DNA of 64,000 nt from Lepidurus packardi (taxonomy: Eukaryota; Arthropoda; Branchiopoda; Notostraca; Triopsidae), in the NCBI GenBank assembly GCA_023053545.1, contig JAKZAN010000002.1:10040790-10104789 (forward strand). Direction: 5' to 3'. The position numbers and the translations under genes are program-made. The notes under the pieces were generated by a model. That model saw only the letters and a program-made list of their open reading frames with translations, did no database searches and was not told the origin of the DNA. Each line of letters begins with the position of its first letter. The first letter of the stretch is position 1. Below are positions 27,133-38,807 of this stretch, one piece after another.

Positions 27133-27431
27133 TTCGCACGTTGCTGAAGTCACTCTGAAACAGAGGTATCCCTTGTTGTATTCTAATCAAGTGATATTAG
27201 CTCATCAGTAGTGCAGGTGTTCTCTTTTTTCATCACTACAATAAGCGTTGTACGTGTACTATAAACTAAACCATTTTGTGTCAATGCCCGCGTTTCCACA
27301 AGGAAAGTGAATCGAATTCAAAAACAGCTTTAACCTTTGTATGCGTTATATAGGTATGTATTTCTCATATTGTAAAAAGAAATGGAAACACCATTAGCCA
27401 TATTCTCTCATTACAGGTTTAAGCTTTCAAG

Positions 27432-28884
27432 ATGTATACCACACCTGCTACTTCGGAAAGCCAGGACAATTCTCGAATGACGGTAGCTGATATTTTGTCC
27501 AGTATGGCTACAGCCACTGGCACAGACGCTATGACACCTACAACTGTAATTTAGATATAAAACACACATGCTTGATTTTATTTATTCACTGTTTTCTACT
27601 AGTTCTCTATATTGGATGGACTTTCTGGCGTACCTACCAGAACGACGCCCACTTTGACACCCACCACTCTAAGGAACATAGAGCAAACTTTCCTTGATCT
27701 TGCGGCTGCCACTAGCCATGTTCCTCATCAGCATGAAGCTGGATTTGTCCCACCTTTGGTTGGCCTTCCGCCGTCAACCATGTATTCAATGCCTCACGTT
27801 GTTATTACTGCCCCTGATTCTGCTGTTGCTTCTGTCGCCGTATCAGTCTCCTCTTCAACCCACGGTATACTAAAAAAATTCTTGATATATGGTTAATTGC
27901 TTATGTTTGTAGTTTCGTACTCAAGGCCAGAGAAGTGGAATAGTGGGCGTACATCGCAAGCTTCTATTTCATCAGATTTAAGCTTAACCCGTTCCACCCG
28001 GACACGCAGTTCAACTTCATCTAGATCTTCTTCTGCGTCTATGTCGCCTCCTATTTCAGCCCCTAGACGTGGAGGCGGAAGAAGACCAAACAAAGATGAA
28101 TACGAATTAGAAGTGAGATAAAAATTGTGCAGACGGGAGAATTAAATGTTGTTTCGATACAGGAAGCTTATGGTCCGGAAGAGGCTGAGCGACGTAAGGT
28201 TCGCCGTGAACGAAATAAAATGGCAGCCGCGCGCTGCAGGAAACGAAGGCTGGACCACACTAATTTGCTGCAAGACGTAATTTTCATCCGATGTACTAGT
28301 TTATAGTATATTACGCTGTATGTCTCTAGGAAACCGATTGTTTGGAAGAGAAAAAGCGAGGAATGCAGCACGAAATTCAGCTTTTGCAGCGTAAAAAGGA
28401 AGAATTGGAGTTTCTTTTAGACACTCACAAAGCGCATTGCAAGTTAAGAAGAAACGAAGTCAGCAAGCCTGTTTCAAACGTGCATATCAAGAGAGAAATA
28501 GAAGACGATCAAGGCTTTGTTCCTCCTATGGCTAAGCAAGCAAAGCTCAGTTCCTATCATAAAGAAAACCTCAACCACCAAAGCCTCAAAACAGCTCGCC
28601 CTAGACCAACATCATTGCCAGTTTCATCGCACTTTGTGCCTTCTGCGCCAAAAACCACAACGACCAGCGTCACGGAAATCGCTGGTGTGTCTATTACAAC
28701 TCCTTCAACTGGATTGGGCTTCAATTTCGATTCTTTGATGGAAGGAGGCACTGGCTTGACTCCTGTAGCCAGCTCAGTTCAATTAGTAGCTCCATCACCC
28801 TCGCCTTCCTATAACATAACGAAAAACTCCATGGCTGATTTGGGAAGTCCAGAATCCATCCCTCCAAAATTAGTATCCCTATAA
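27432..28884 (+). CDS. kay: Fos-family bZIP transcription factor (kayak)
   Basis: AP-1 subunit expected to pair with Jun in the nucleus. Exons 27432-27545, 27603-27864, 27913-28112, 28163-28276 and 28330-28884 join in phase to 414 residues. The middle holds a [19 protein letters not shown] block, as I recall it from kayak proteins. A Ser/Arg-rich stretch precedes the basic region [20 protein letters not shown] (exon 4), which carries the DNA-contact NxxAAxxCR pattern. The leucine zipper is split by the intron before exon 5 and ends in [13 protein letters not shown], the Fos zipper end. The tail is rich in Pro, Ser and Thr, as in Fos activation domains. CRE and AP-1 motifs lie upstream. Jun is less likely, given the zipper ending and the TLTPTT block. 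Confidence 0.93.
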
Positions 28885-29565
28885 GAGGGTTTTGTCCTTT
28901 CATTTAATCGTGCTTAATTTTAAACTAGCCTAGATATTCCGCTATGTTGGGTATACGTGAGGCTGAAACGTTTTGCAATTTGCAAATCTGTACGTTTTTA
29001 AAAGACAAAAAAAAATAAGGCTTGATCATTGGGACGGTCGTAACGAAAAACTATGCAAACTGTTGCCTTTAGCCGTAAAATTTCTCCTTGACACTGCTAA
29101 GGCTTGACTTGGCTTGCTTTGTCTGTATTTATTGTGCGTCTTTGCAATACCCAAGTTTGCTAGTCCAGGAATGAACGTTTCTCCGTTCATTTCAGTGTCG
29201 TTTGCAACAGTTTTATTCAGTACAAGATAGGTAAAAGTTGTCATGACTTGACGTATTGATTATTTTTGTGAATTACATTAATTAATTCTATCGTTGAATT
29301 TATTGATCTCTGATTTGAAAGGTAAAGGGAATAAACAGGTAGTTGTAGTGCCCGCCTCTTTGCCAGGTCATCAGAAAGTTACTGTGGTTCACACTGGTGG
29401 CGCCCATGAATTTCGTTTTCGTTTTTGCTTTGCGAGTTGTTTTTAGAAAAGCTACGAACAGATTTGTGCTTGTAAAGATAATTTGATGAATTCATGGCCA
29501 TTTGAACCATAAAGAAATATTAGTAGTGTTGTAATACAACGTGAGACAGGAGTTTTTTTCCAGCA
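28885..29565. other. Intergenic between kayak and TMED10
   Basis: Holds the kayak 3' flank and the TMED10 leader. A pyrimidine tract with CAG ends five bases before the TMED10 ATG, so a 5'-UTR intron is likely. Nothing else was recognised. Confidence 0.5.
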
Positions 29566-30665
29566 ATGAAGTGTTCTAGTGGACAAATCTTGCTTCTAGC
29601 TTTATGCTGTCTTTTTGCCAGTTCTGCTGGGCTTATGTTCCATCTCCAGCCCAATGGTAGAAAATGCCTTCGCGAAGAAGTACACAAAGGTGTAGTAGTA
29701 ACAGGGGAATATGAAATATCTGAAGCTCCAGGCCAAAGGACTGACTTAATTGTAAGTTGTACCTTTTACCTTCCTTTTCTCGCTAAACGTCTTATTCGTA
29801 TTTTAGGTAACCGATAGCAAAGGCCATATTTTAGTAAGCCAAGAAGACAAATTGAAGGGTAAATTCGCTTTTACAACCGATGACTATGACGTTTACGAAG
29901 TCTGTGTGGTTTCCAAGGTTCCTCCCAGTAAGTTATTTACTTATTTAATAAAACTTATTTAATCAAACAACTTTGTCTTTATTTTATAGCTGTTCGAGGA
30001 ATTAACCAGGAGGTATCTCTGGTTGTGAAACATGGCTTGGAAGCGAAAAACTATGAATCTGTGAGTATTCTTTTTTTATTTTTGGCAATATTTTCCCCAA
30101 GTACTTAAATACTACAATACTTGACACTCCCAAAACCTATTTCTCTACGTGCGTTTTTGGGTTTCTTCCAATTCGGGTGGACGGGATTATACAGGCGGTA
30201 ATTATCTTAAGTATGGTGTTCTTGTATTGTCTGGTTTGATCCCTCCACTTTTAACCAGTTCCCGTTGGTTAGCTAAAATCGTGTATTCTGTAAAGCACAA
30301 TCCGTGGATATACTGAAAATGTGTGTTATAATTTTGTGCGTTTTTTTTTTAGTTGGGTGAAGCAGCCAAATTGAAGCCTTTGGAAGTGGAGTTGAAAAAG
30401 TTGGAAGATCTGTCGGAGAACATCGTCCAAGACTTTGCTTATATGCGTCAGCGAGAAGAGGAGATGAGAGATACCAACGGTAATAAGCAAACTTTCGTTT
30501 ATTGTAACTTAGTAAAGCAATCTTTTGTTATCATTTGATTTAGAATCCACCAATTCTCGAGTTTTGTACTTCAGTATATTCAGCATGTGCTGCTTACTTG
30601 GTCTTGCGACTTGGCAGGTTCTCTATCTTCGCCGGTTCTTCAAAGCCAAAAAACTCATCGAATAA
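29566..30665 (+). CDS. TMED10: TMED10 / p24-delta cargo receptor, intact
   Basis: Type I membrane protein of the p24 family, cycling between ER and Golgi in COPI/COPII vesicles. Exons 29566-29751, 29807-29927, 29990-30060, 30353-30479 and 30544-30665 give 208 residues, the family length. A signal peptide ([16 protein letters not shown]) is followed by a GOLD domain with its cysteine pair, a coiled-coil neck ([19 protein letters not shown]), one membrane span ([15 protein letters not shown]) and the cytoplasmic tail [11 protein letters not shown], with its FF and di-lysine sorting signals. This is the only complete copy: exons 2 (part) to 5 are also the left end of a three-unit tandem array, and the copies in units 2 and 3 are broken. 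Confidence 0.95.
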
Positions 30666-31189
30666 TCATTATACTTCGTGTTCCACAAGAATAGTCGTGT
30701 GCTGGACTAGTGGTACTTTTCTGCCAGAATGCGAGGTCGGGAGTGAATGATAGACAATTATTTCACTTTTCTCTGCTACATTTTTTCACGGTGGTTTGGT
30801 GGTTTTGACGTGGAGGGTTGATTGACAAAAGAAATTAGTAAATTTACGCAGTTGAATCGGCACTTTACTCCGGAGAAGGCAGTGCTCTTAATGTAATAAA
30901 TTCACGTCCTTGAATATTGTTGTGCACTATTTTTAATATGCATGGAGCATTGCTATATAGTGCGTCCGTTTATAACTCCAGTATTAAGTTAGGCATCAAT
31001 TGCTGCTCTATAGTTAAGGTCCTGGAGCCAACCTTCTCCCATGAGTTCCAAGAGATCCAAATATATACGAGTACCTCTCGTGTCACTTACGCTTGGATAT
31101 AAGGTTCTTTAATGGTGACCGTGTTGCTGTAAACTTCCTGTACCTCCAAACTGATTTCGTGCAATTCGGGTATAGGTACTCGGATCGTC

Positions 31190-32308
31190 ATGATTCTCTG
31201 AAAATTCTGATCGATGCAAGGATAAATTCTTTAAGAAAATGCGCCTCAGTGTAACCTGCAGTTTCCAAGTCAAGTCCTAATTTGCAAAACAAATCGCGAA
31301 AATGTTTGAAGTAGAACGGAGCAGCTCATTCCAGTGATCACACAAGTGATCTTGCTATACTAGTCGTGAAGAAAAAGGCCACGTCTCAAGCTGGGTGTGA
31401 ATTATGCAAGCTAAAATCCCAATATCTTCTTCTGGCTCTCGGGCAATTTCGTGCGCAATATTATTTTCAATCAGTACTAGTTTTTTGGCAAGAATTGGGT
31501 AGCTCAATTGTTCCGCGGCATCTTTAGATGTTTGGATGGCCGACTCATACCAATATATGGCGGACATTTCTGGCGCTTCCTTACTTAACATTTCTAAATA
31601 ACCCAAACTTTCGCATTTCGTCTTTGCTTTTCGTAGAAATGTAATGGACAGAGCGTGAAAGTAAGCTATTGAACGTAACGCAATTTTAGCGTGGTTCAAA
31701 TCGCAACCTTGACTTTTATCTATCATACGGAATCCTTGGAGGCATAGGTCTTCCTATGCAAGAATCGTTTTACTCGTGGGTATCCCACTCTCGTCGAGGC
31801 CCATGTTGGCGTAGTAGAGTTGTGGTACCGGCAAATATTCCGAACTGTTTATGTCGGCTTCTTATCAGATGGCTGCGCATATCAAGAAATATGTGCGAGT
31901 ACATCACAAATTCTCGCTGATGGAACTCCATACTTTGAGCTACTTTTCGTGTAGCCGGATCTTGTGGAAGTACCTGTATGGGTTTTGTAGAGTTAGTGGA
32001 AACCTTTCCATGCTACTAGTTTGTACCTTGACGAAGCATTGGTAGTCAGAGTCGGCCACCGTAGCGTGAAGGCGAAATACTTGACTCATGAAGTTTTCGC
32101 CGTCGGGTATTGCTCGCCTAATTTCTACGCGAATTTTGTTGTCAAGTAACAAAGCTGGGTTGTTTTTATCTGGATCATTTGAGAACATTTTTGTAATTTT
32201 CGGCCATGAAGTGCACTGGTCGCTAAAGCTAGCTTCAAGTTTATCTGCCAATCCGAACTCTTATAGTATCTATTGCCAAATTTCACGTTCAGTTAACTGA
32301 GGCTCCAT
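31190..32308 (-). pseudogene. EcK-like kinase pseudogene A, unit 1
   Basis: Reads from ATG at 32308 (MEPQLTEREIW) in the same style as kinase B. Two early in-frame stops (TAG, TAA) fall where kinase B has glutamines. A third stop lies at the position matching the start of EDLC (near 31757). The frame passes from CIIH directly to a stretch matching the residues just before FFMTS of kinase B, so the catalytic block (HGDxWxNN and DWQ) has been deleted. A further frame change follows. The distal part (GLDLETAGYTEAHFLKEF) still aligns. No function as a kinase is possible. Confidence 0.88.
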
Positions 32309-32662
32309 TTCAGCCTTGTTTTTCTGCTTGTGTAACTATGTCTCCTGAACTTTTCCATGAATCTCCCATTGTTTGCCAAATTTGGAGTTCGTGCTGATAA
32401 ATGTGATATTCCTATAAATGCTGGGTTCAGATTTACCTTTGTAGATTTTCAAGGTAACGCAAGTATAAACTTTATGATTTGATTAATTCAATCGGTCTAC
32501 AACGCATTTTCTATGAGGATATATTCTTACAGGCTATCTTGTATTCAGTTCCTTACACTTACATAAAAATTGTTGTTCTGTGTTCAGTATATATGAGTTT
32601 ACCCTACATTAGCACTGTTGCTAACTATATAGTTTTGGTTTACAAAGTTAATTGCTTAACTC

Positions 32663-34260
32663 TTAGAACCATCCCCTTCCAACCAGCTCCAGGAGCAGAT
32701 CAGAATACCCATCGCGGCATGTACGATTTGCCAGAAGTTTCTCCGTGGTAATGGCGTTACTGAAATTATTTTGAGCTTCTTCAGAGATTTCGATCGAGTC
32801 AGTTAGGTTTTCATCATGCTCTTCATCAAAATCTTGCTTCCTACTTTCATTTCTTTGGATTTCAGTGCCAATATCTTCGCTAAGGAGAAGTGGGAGAGCA
32901 AAAATCGCCTTTGGCAAGGCTCTCCGAATTCGAGCTGCGAATTCATTCATGAAACGAGATTCAGTGTACCCAGATGCTCCCAGGTCAAGCCCTAGTTGAC
33001 ACAGTAAAGAGCGAAGGTGTTCGAAATACACTAGTAAGAGTTCATTCCAATGATTACGCCAAACCGAATTGCGTGTACTAGTCATGAAAAAGTAACCGAT
33101 GTCTTTAGCTGGATGTCCCACAGCGGCAAGCTGCCAATCGACCATTGCTGCAACTGTTGGCAAACCAGATTGCTCGTCGTACTGGAACAACATATTGTTA
33201 CTCCAGTAGTCGCCATGAATTAAGCAAGCTAAAATTCCAGCCTCCTCTTCCATTTCACGGGCATTGTGTTGCTCTGCGTTGTCGCCAAATATGGCTAACT
33301 TCTCGACAATAACTGGATAGCCCAGCTGCTCCATAGCTTCTCGTACTGATTGTATACACGACTTCAACAAAGCCAGTGCTGCGGGCGATATTTCTGGCGC
33401 GTCGGGCTTGGTGAAAATGTCTAAATAATTGAGGTTTTCGCGATGGTTCTTCGTTTTACGTAGCATCGTATTAGAGAGGGCATGGAAATAAGCTAGTGAA
33501 CGCAGAGCACATTTGGCGTGATTTAAATCACAGCCTTGCTTTTTGTTTACCATACGAAAACCTCGGATGCACAAATCTTCAGTGGCGAAGATGGTCTTAC
33601 TAGTTGGCAATCCATTGTTGTTGAGACCCAAGTTAGCGTGGTGTAAATTTGGTACCATCAAATAATCTGCAGGGTTTAACTCAATTTGGGTCAAGAGATT
33701 GCGCAAATAAGGGAATACATCGGAAAACATGATGATCTCGCGCTGATAGAGTTCAAATTTGCGTGCTAAATCCCGCAGTGCCGGTTTTTGCGGAAGTACC
33801 TATAAATAGTTAAATGAGTTCTAGAATTTTATTTGTAACAAGTTTTTACCTTAACAAAGCAGTGATAGGTGATACCGTCCGCGGTTGCCTGAAGTCGAAA
33901 GACTTGGCTCATGAAGTTTTCGCAATCTAATACTGCTCGAGAAACATCTAAACGAATCGTGCCTCCAAGCAGTACAGTTGATTTTGTTTTCTCAGGGTCT
34001 ACTGAAGGAATTCTTGCTATCTTGGCCCACGAAATGCAGGGGTCCCTGACAATTGCTTCAAATTTGTCTTCCAAACCATATTCTTGTATAGTTTGCTTCC
34101 AAAACTCACTTTCAGTTAAAAGAGGATCCATCTGAGACAGCTTTATGCTTGTGTTGTAGCTGCGTCTCGACTGTGGCAAACAAAGAGGAAACCTAGATGT
34201 TCTTGGAACGCTCAACAGAATTACACTTACTTTGCTGGATAACAGTTCGTGACGATTCAT
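32663..34260 (-). CDS. EcK/CHK-like small-molecule kinase B, unit 1
   Basis: Member of the ecdysteroid-kinase-like/CHK family, which phosphorylates small molecules (ecdysteroids in characterised cases; roles in detoxification have been proposed). Main exons 33850-34170 and 32663-33799 join at VKV. From the internal ATG at 34131 the product is 472 residues; with the upstream exon 34231-34260 and a 60-bp intron it is 495. Catalytic motifs are intact: LIHGDYWSNNMLF and MVDWQLAAVGHPAKDI. The N-lobe shows SRAVLDCENFMSQVFRL. The substrate cannot be told from sequence. The extended N-terminus is Arg/Ser-rich with no acidic residues in its middle, so an organelle-targeting role is conceivable. It is the first of three near-identical copies. 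Confidence 0.88.
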
Positions 34261-34852
34261 TCGATCTCCCTCAATACTTTGCGAATCCCGTTTTGTAAAT
34301 CCTTAATTATTTCAGCTAAAAGTCTGAAACATGTTTGTATCTCTAAAGATGACTCACTTTTTGCTGTCCTTGCATGTGGGACCAAAAATGGAACAACACC
34401 AACATTATGCTGATATAAAAACCTGTCCAATTCTCTCAAAATTTGTTTAACATTTTACGATATTGCATTGTTCGATACATTGCATTATTCGTTAACTTCC
34501 TCGCTATTCTATTCATGCAACTGCACTTAGCTAAATGTTAATGTGAAACTTTACTATTAATATATGCTTTTATTAGCAGACATAATAATAGACTTTGATA
34601 TTCATATGAATTTAAAGTATTAATGCCATAAGAAGTTGACTATTATACATTTTTAAGAAGTAACCAGAGGCCGGTCACATTTTTAGTTAAGTTTTATATG
34701 TTTCATCGTTGAAGAATCGCAACTCAAGCCGACGTAACGCTACAAGTTCGGCCCTGGTCGGCTTTTACACATTCAGTCCGTACAACTCGGAACATCTACT
34801 GTATTCATTCGGTATTATACTCAATGGGCTATTCGTTTAGAATCTAGTCACT

Positions 34853-35235
34853 TGAACCAACCCCTGCCCATTAATTCGAGCAATAGGTCCGTCACGTAAT
34901 AAGTGATTTGATCAAATTTGTTCCGCCGATGCCGCATTGCCGTAGTTATTTCGCGCTTCCAGTGTGACTTGACTGGACTCCGGTAGGAGTGCGTTGTTTT
35001 CCTCGTGAAACTCACGTTTGTCGCCTTGACCTCTCTGGAGTTCTGACTCATCGTAGATGATAGGAAGTACTAAAAGGAATAGTGGCATTGCCTTCAGAAT
35101 CTGGACTGCAAACTCATTTAGGAAATGTGTTTCCGTGTAGCCTAACTTCCCCAGGTCTACTCCTAATATATATATAGCAACCAAAATGATGTTTAAAATA
35201 GTCATGTAGAAGCTCGTTTCAACTTGTTCCAACAT
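34853..35235 (-). pseudogene. EcK-like kinase 3' fragment C', unit 1
   Basis: Only the C-terminal third of a kinase remains (LGVDLGKLGYTETHFLNEF to the ending ELMGRGWFK). A frameshift near 34915 separates the NNYGNAAS part from the final DLLLELMGRGWF. No catalytic region is present upstream. Confidence 0.8.
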
Positions 35236-35359
35236 ACGTATTGCTATACATGTACTGTTAAAGCGTCTTTAGTTAGACTTGTTTTTGTTGAATGTTTTGT
35301 ATACCGAACTCTTTTTCTAATTTGGCTTAGATGCGTATGATCGGGATTACAAGACAGAA

Positions 35360-35967
35360 TTAAAGTAAACCGTCCTCGTAAGCTTCCAGAAGTAAATCAA
35401 CAACTCGTTTACTGAGTACCGTATTACTGGCGAGTAAATTCGCTTTAGTTGGCTCTTTGAATGTATTTTGAGCCTCTTCAGTCAACTGACCTTCACCGTC
35501 GATGTAAGTCATATCTTGAGAACTACCAGTCGGTCTGCTCATACGTTCAGCCAAGTCTCGATCCAATATAAAAGGCAATATCATACATGCAATTATAATC
35601 AAACGTATAAGTCGTTGCTGGAATTCTTCACGGAACGTTTCCTCCGAGTATCCTTCTTGACTCAACAGTATTCCAAATTTTTCCAGCATAGTGCTGAGTT
35701 GCTCGAAGTATTCACCTACAAGGTGACCCATATGTGCTTTTCTGACTGCGGAAGCGGTGCTATTGGTCAGAATGTACTGGATATCATAGCTGGGATGTGC
35801 TACACGGGAGATTTGAAAGTCAAGCATTTTCGTATTGACCGGAAGTCCCTCTTCGTTATAAAGAAACAACATGTTGTTGACCCAGAAGTCTCCGTGTGTA
35901 ACGCAAAATACGGTTTGTCCAGGAACAAATGGCTCTCGTTCCAAAACCGTTTCAAGATTAGGTATCC
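35360..35967 (-). pseudogene. 5'-truncated kinase C, unit 1
   Basis: The 3' half of kinase C from the array breakpoint to its stop. It keeps THGDFWVNNMLF and LDFQISRVAHPSYDI but lacks the whole N-lobe and the first exon, and runs upstream into TMED10 sequence. Compared with the complete gene it has a few substitutions (for example AYEDGLL preceded by LLLE instead of LLVE). Unlikely to make a working kinase. Confidence 0.87.
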
Positions 35968-35975
35968 AAGGTACG

Positions 35976-36810
35976 CCAAGAAGACAAATTGAAGGGTAAA
36001 TTCGCTTTTACAACCGATGACTATGACGTTTACGAAGTCTGTGTGGTTTCCAAGGTTCCTCCCAGTAAGTTATTTACTTATTTAATAAAACTAGACTTTG
36101 GATCAATTTCAAACAACTTTGTCTTTATTTTATAGCCGTTTGAGGAATTAACCAGGAGGTATCTCTGGTTGTGAAACATGGCTTGGAAGCGAAAAACTAT
36201 GAATCTGTGAGTATTCTTTTTTTATTTTTGGCAATATTTTCCCCAAGTACTTAAATACTACAATACTTGACACTCCCAAAACCTATTTCTCTACGTGCGT
36301 TTTTGGGTTTCTTCCAATTCGGGTGGACGGGATTATATAGGCGGTAATTATCTTAAGTTTGGCGTTCTTGTATTGTCTGGTTTGATCCCTCCACTTTTAA
36401 CCAGTCCCCGTTGGTTAGCTAAAATCGTGTATTCTGTAAAGTACAATCCGTGGATATACTGAAAATGTGTGTTATAATTTTGTGCGTTTTTTTTTAGTTG
36501 GGTGAAGCAGCCAAATTGAAGCCTTTGGAAGTGGAGTTGAAAAAGTTGGAAGATCTGTCGGAGAACATCGTCCAAGACTTTGCTTATATGCGTCAGCGAG
36601 AAGAGGAGATGAGAGATACCAACGGCAATAAGCAAACTTCCGTTTATTGTAACTTAGTAAAGCAATCTTTTGTTATCATTTGCTTTAGAATCCACCAATT
36701 CTCGAGTTTTGTACTTCAGTATATTCAGCATGTGCTGCTTACTTGGTCTTGCGACTTGGCAGGTTCTCTATCTTCGCCGGTTCTTCAAAGCCAAAAAACT
36801 CATCGAATAA
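35976..36810 (+). pseudogene. TMED10 pseudogene, unit 2
   Basis: Lacks exon 1 (signal peptide) and the first part of exon 2, because the unit starts inside exon 2. A C-to-T change turns the Arg codon of exon 3 into TGA at 36141-36143. The donor after exon 4 (36498-36624) is changed from GT to GC at 36625-36626. The last exon, 36689-36810, still encodes the membrane span and the KKLIE tail. Confidence 0.92.
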
Positions 36811-37334
36811 TCATTATACTTCGTGTTCCACAAGAATAGTCGTGTGCTGGACTAGTGGCACTTTTCTGCCAGAATGCGAGGTCGGGAGTGAATGATAGAC
36901 AATTATTTCACTATTCTCTGCTACATTTTTTCACGGTGGTTTGGTGGTTTTGACGTGGAGGGTTGATTGACAAAAGAAATTAGTAAATTTACGCAGTTGA
37001 ATCGGCACTTTACTCCGGAGAAGGCAGTGCTCTTAATGTAATAAATTCACGTCCTTGAATATTGTTGTGCACTTTGTTTAATATGCATGGAGTATTGCTA
37101 GATAGAGCGTCCGTTTATAACTTCAGTATTAAATTAGGCGTCAATTGCTGCTCTATAGTTAAGGTCCTGGAGCCAACCTTCTCCCATGAGTTCCAAGAGA
37201 TCCAAATATATACGAGTACCTCTCGTGTCACTTACGCTTGGATATAAGGTTCTTTAATGGTGACCGTGTTGCTGTAAACTTCCTGTACCTCCAAACTGAT
37301 TTCGTGCAATTCGGGTATAGGTACTCGGATCGTC

Positions 37335-38453
37335 ATGATTCTCTGAAAATTCTGATCGATGCAAGGATAAATTCTTTAAGAAAATGCGCCTCAGTGTAAC
37401 CTGCAGTTTCCAAGTCAAGTCCTAATTTGCAAAACAAATCGCGAAGATGTTTGAAGTAGAACGGAGCAGCTCATTCCAGTGATCACACAAGTGATCTTGC
37501 TATACTAGTCGTGAAGAAAAAGGCCACGTCTCAAGCTGGGTGTGAATTATGCAAGCTAAAATCCCAATATCTTCTTCTGGCTCTCGGGCAATTTCGTGCG
37601 CAATATTATTTTCAATCAGTACTAGTTTTTTGGCAAGAATTGGGTAGCTCAATTGTTCCGCGGCATCTTTAGATGTTTGGATGGCCGACTCATACCAATA
37701 TATGGCGGACATTTCTGGCGCTTCCTTACTTAACATTTCTAAATAACCCAAACTTTCGCATTTCGTCTTTGCTTTTCGTAGAAATGTAATGGACAGAGCG
37801 TGAAAGTAAGCTATTGAACGTAACGCAATTTTAGCGTGGTTCAAATCGCAACCTTGACTTTTATCTATCATACGGAATCCTTGGAGGCATAGGTCTTCCT
37901 ATGCAAGAATCGTTTTACTCGTGGGTATCCCACTCTCGTCGAGGCCCATGTTGGCGTAGTAGAGTTGTGGTACCGGCAAATATTCCGAACTGTTTATGTC
38001 GGCTTCTTATCAGATGGCTGCGCATATCAAGAAATATGTGCGAGTACATCACAAATTCTCGCTGATGGAACTCCATACTTTGAGCTACTTTTCGTGTAGC
38101 CGGATCTTGTGGAAGTACCTGTATGGGTTTTGTAGAGTTAGTGGAAACCTTTCCATGCTACTAGTTTGTACCTTGACGAAGCATTGGTAGTCAGAGTCGG
38201 CCACCGTAGCGTGAAGGCGAAATACTTGACTCATGAAGTTTTCGCCGTCGGGTATTGCTCGCCTAATTTCTACGCGAATTTTGTTGTCAAGTAACAAAGC
38301 TGGGTTGTTTTTATCTGGATCATTTGAGAACATTTTTGTAATTTTCGGCCATGAAGTGCACTGGTCGCTAAAGCTAGCTTCAAGTTTATCTGCCAATCCG
38401 AACTCTTATAGTATCTATTGCCAAATTTCACGTTCAGTTAACTGAGGCTCCAT
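37335..38453 (-). pseudogene. EcK-like kinase pseudogene A, unit 2
   Basis: Copy of the unit 1 pseudogene at offset 6145, with the same premature stops and the same deletion of the catalytic block. One substitution near 37447 (G for A) distinguishes it from unit 1 and is shared with unit 3. Confidence 0.88.
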
Positions 38454-38807
38454 TTCAGCCTTGTTTTTCTGCTTGTGTAACTATGTCTCCTGAACTTTTC
38501 CATGAATCTCCCATTGTTTGCCAAATTTGGAGTTCGTGCTGATAAATGTGATATTCCTATAAATGCTGGGTTCAGATTTACCTTTGTAGATTTTCAAGGT
38601 AACGCAAGTATAAACTTTATGATTTGATTAATTCAATCGGTCTACAACGCATTTTCTATGAGGATATATTCTTACAGGCTATCTTGTATTCAGTTCCTTA
38701 CACTTACATAAAAATTGTTGTTCTGTGTTCAGTATATATGAGTTTACCCTACATTAGCACTGTTGCTAACTATATAGTTTTGGTTTACAAAGTTAATTGC
38801 TTAACTC

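Larger units (their letters stand above)
29839..35975. repeat. Tandem array unit 1 (about 6.1 kb)
   Basis: The unit starts inside exon 2 of the intact TMED10 gene and ends inside kinase C, after the word GGTATCC, with 8 extra bases (AAGGTACG) before unit 2. It contains TMED10 exons 2-5, kinase pseudogene A, kinase B, fragment C' and the 3' half of kinase C. It differs from unit 2 by scattered substitutions and small indels in its first 1.45 kb only; from about 31303 to its end the two look identical at a constant offset of 6145 bp. Confidence 0.93.

Noticed and set aside
32479..32751. 90-codon plus-strand open frame in units 1 and 2
   Set aside because: AT-rich spacer and antisense of the kinase B 3' end; disrupted in unit 3.
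35468..35992. 174-codon plus-strand open frame across the array junction (also at 41613)
   Set aside because: Antisense shadow of kinase C; its translation has no family features.
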